Below are positions 21,957-22,082 of a DNA stretch of 22,082 bases, piece after piece (positions within the stretch are counted from its first letter, which is position 1; every line of letters begins with the position of its first letter). A model generated the notes under the pieces. The model was not told the origin of the DNA. It ran no database searches and was given only the letters and a program-made list of their open reading frames with translations. The translations under genes were made by a program, and so were the position numbers. The DNA is from Thermodesulfobacteriota bacterium (GTDB lineage Bacteria; Desulfobacterota; DSM-4660; Desulfatiglandales; Desulfatiglandaceae): NCBI GenBank assembly GCA_028278625.1, contig JANQDY010000173.1, positions 1 to 22,082 on the forward strand. The letters run 5' to 3'.

Positions 21957-22082
21957 TTAACCTTGGTTTTCAGATTTTGGCTCATCCAGCACTTTTCTAA
22001 CCGTCTTTGCAAGCTGTGATTTTACCGCAGGCTTCATCAATACATCTTTCACACCTTTAACCCTTAGCCTTTCCAGATTAAA
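21957..22082 (-). CDS. Receiver-domain protein, C-terminal end (runs off the window)
   Basis: The last 41 codons and stop are present. L-R-V-K-G-V-K-D-V-L-M-K-P-A followed by L-A-K-T-V-R-K-V-L-D is the end of a receiver domain, with the conserved Lys-Pro before the last helix. Ending in a receiver, it could be a response regulator or a hybrid histidine kinase; the part seen cannot decide. It lies upstream of the gvpH promoter on the same strand. Confidence 0.8.
   Translation of the reverse strand, partial: FNLERLRVKGVKDVLMKPAVKSQLAKTVRKVLDEPKSENQG

Overview
This window is most of a gas-vesicle (gvp) gene cluster from a Gram-negative bacterium. The organism is inferred, not shown: two-component regulators, sigma-54 promoters, CxxCxGxG proteins and scattered heptamer repeats are all compatible with a sulfate-reducer-like deltaproteobacterium (Desulfobacterota). 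No rRNA or tRNA gene is visible. Almost everything lies on the minus strand; the one convincing plus-strand gene is a small arginine-rich ORF at 15546-15827.

Layout, in the direction of minus-strand transcription. (1) 22082-19543: the end of a receiver-domain protein, a stretch with no convincing gene, an XRE-repressor/GvpH(Hsp20) fusion with its own sigma-70 promoter and phased operator, and a conserved protein of unknown function. (2) 19391-16445: a REC-PAS-histidine kinase overlapping an NtrC-type sigma-54 activator. (3) 16444-15135: a regulatory and repeat-rich stretch. It holds a truncated S23/four-helix-bundle gene between inverted heptamer arrays, the divergent arginine-rich gene, and a 38-bp two-level palindrome midway between two divergent -24/-12 promoters. 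(4) 15134-2555: gvpA, two coiled-coil proteins (one with GvpC-like 33-residue spacing), a six-CxxCxGxG zinc protein, gvpN, a GvpV-like coiled coil, a gvpF/L, a CDC48-type AAA+ ATPase, a gvpF/L fused to a J-domain, another gvpF/L, gvpG, gvpO, a winged-helix/CxxCxGxG protein, a GvpJ-type protein with a zinc ribbon, gvpK and gvpL. (5) 2346-1: a GvpJ-type/PH-like/zinc-ribbon protein, a soluble histidine kinase, a receiver protein with a GYF_2-like N-terminus, and the start of a DnaK-family chaperone.

Working model (inference): the kinase and NtrC-type activator switch on gvpA and the divergent gene together through the shared palindrome. GvpA forms the shell, nucleated by the GvpJ-type, F/L, G, K and O proteins, with GvpN and the CDC48-like ATPase supplying energy. 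The unusual part is that an Hsp70/Hsp40 machine appears to be split across the cluster: the J-domain sits on a GvpF/L protein, the DnaJ-type zinc domain is tripled and placed in two separate proteins, and a DnaK homologue ends the array. With the Hsp20-type GvpH and CDC48, this looks like a chaperone set dedicated to the very hydrophobic GvpA.
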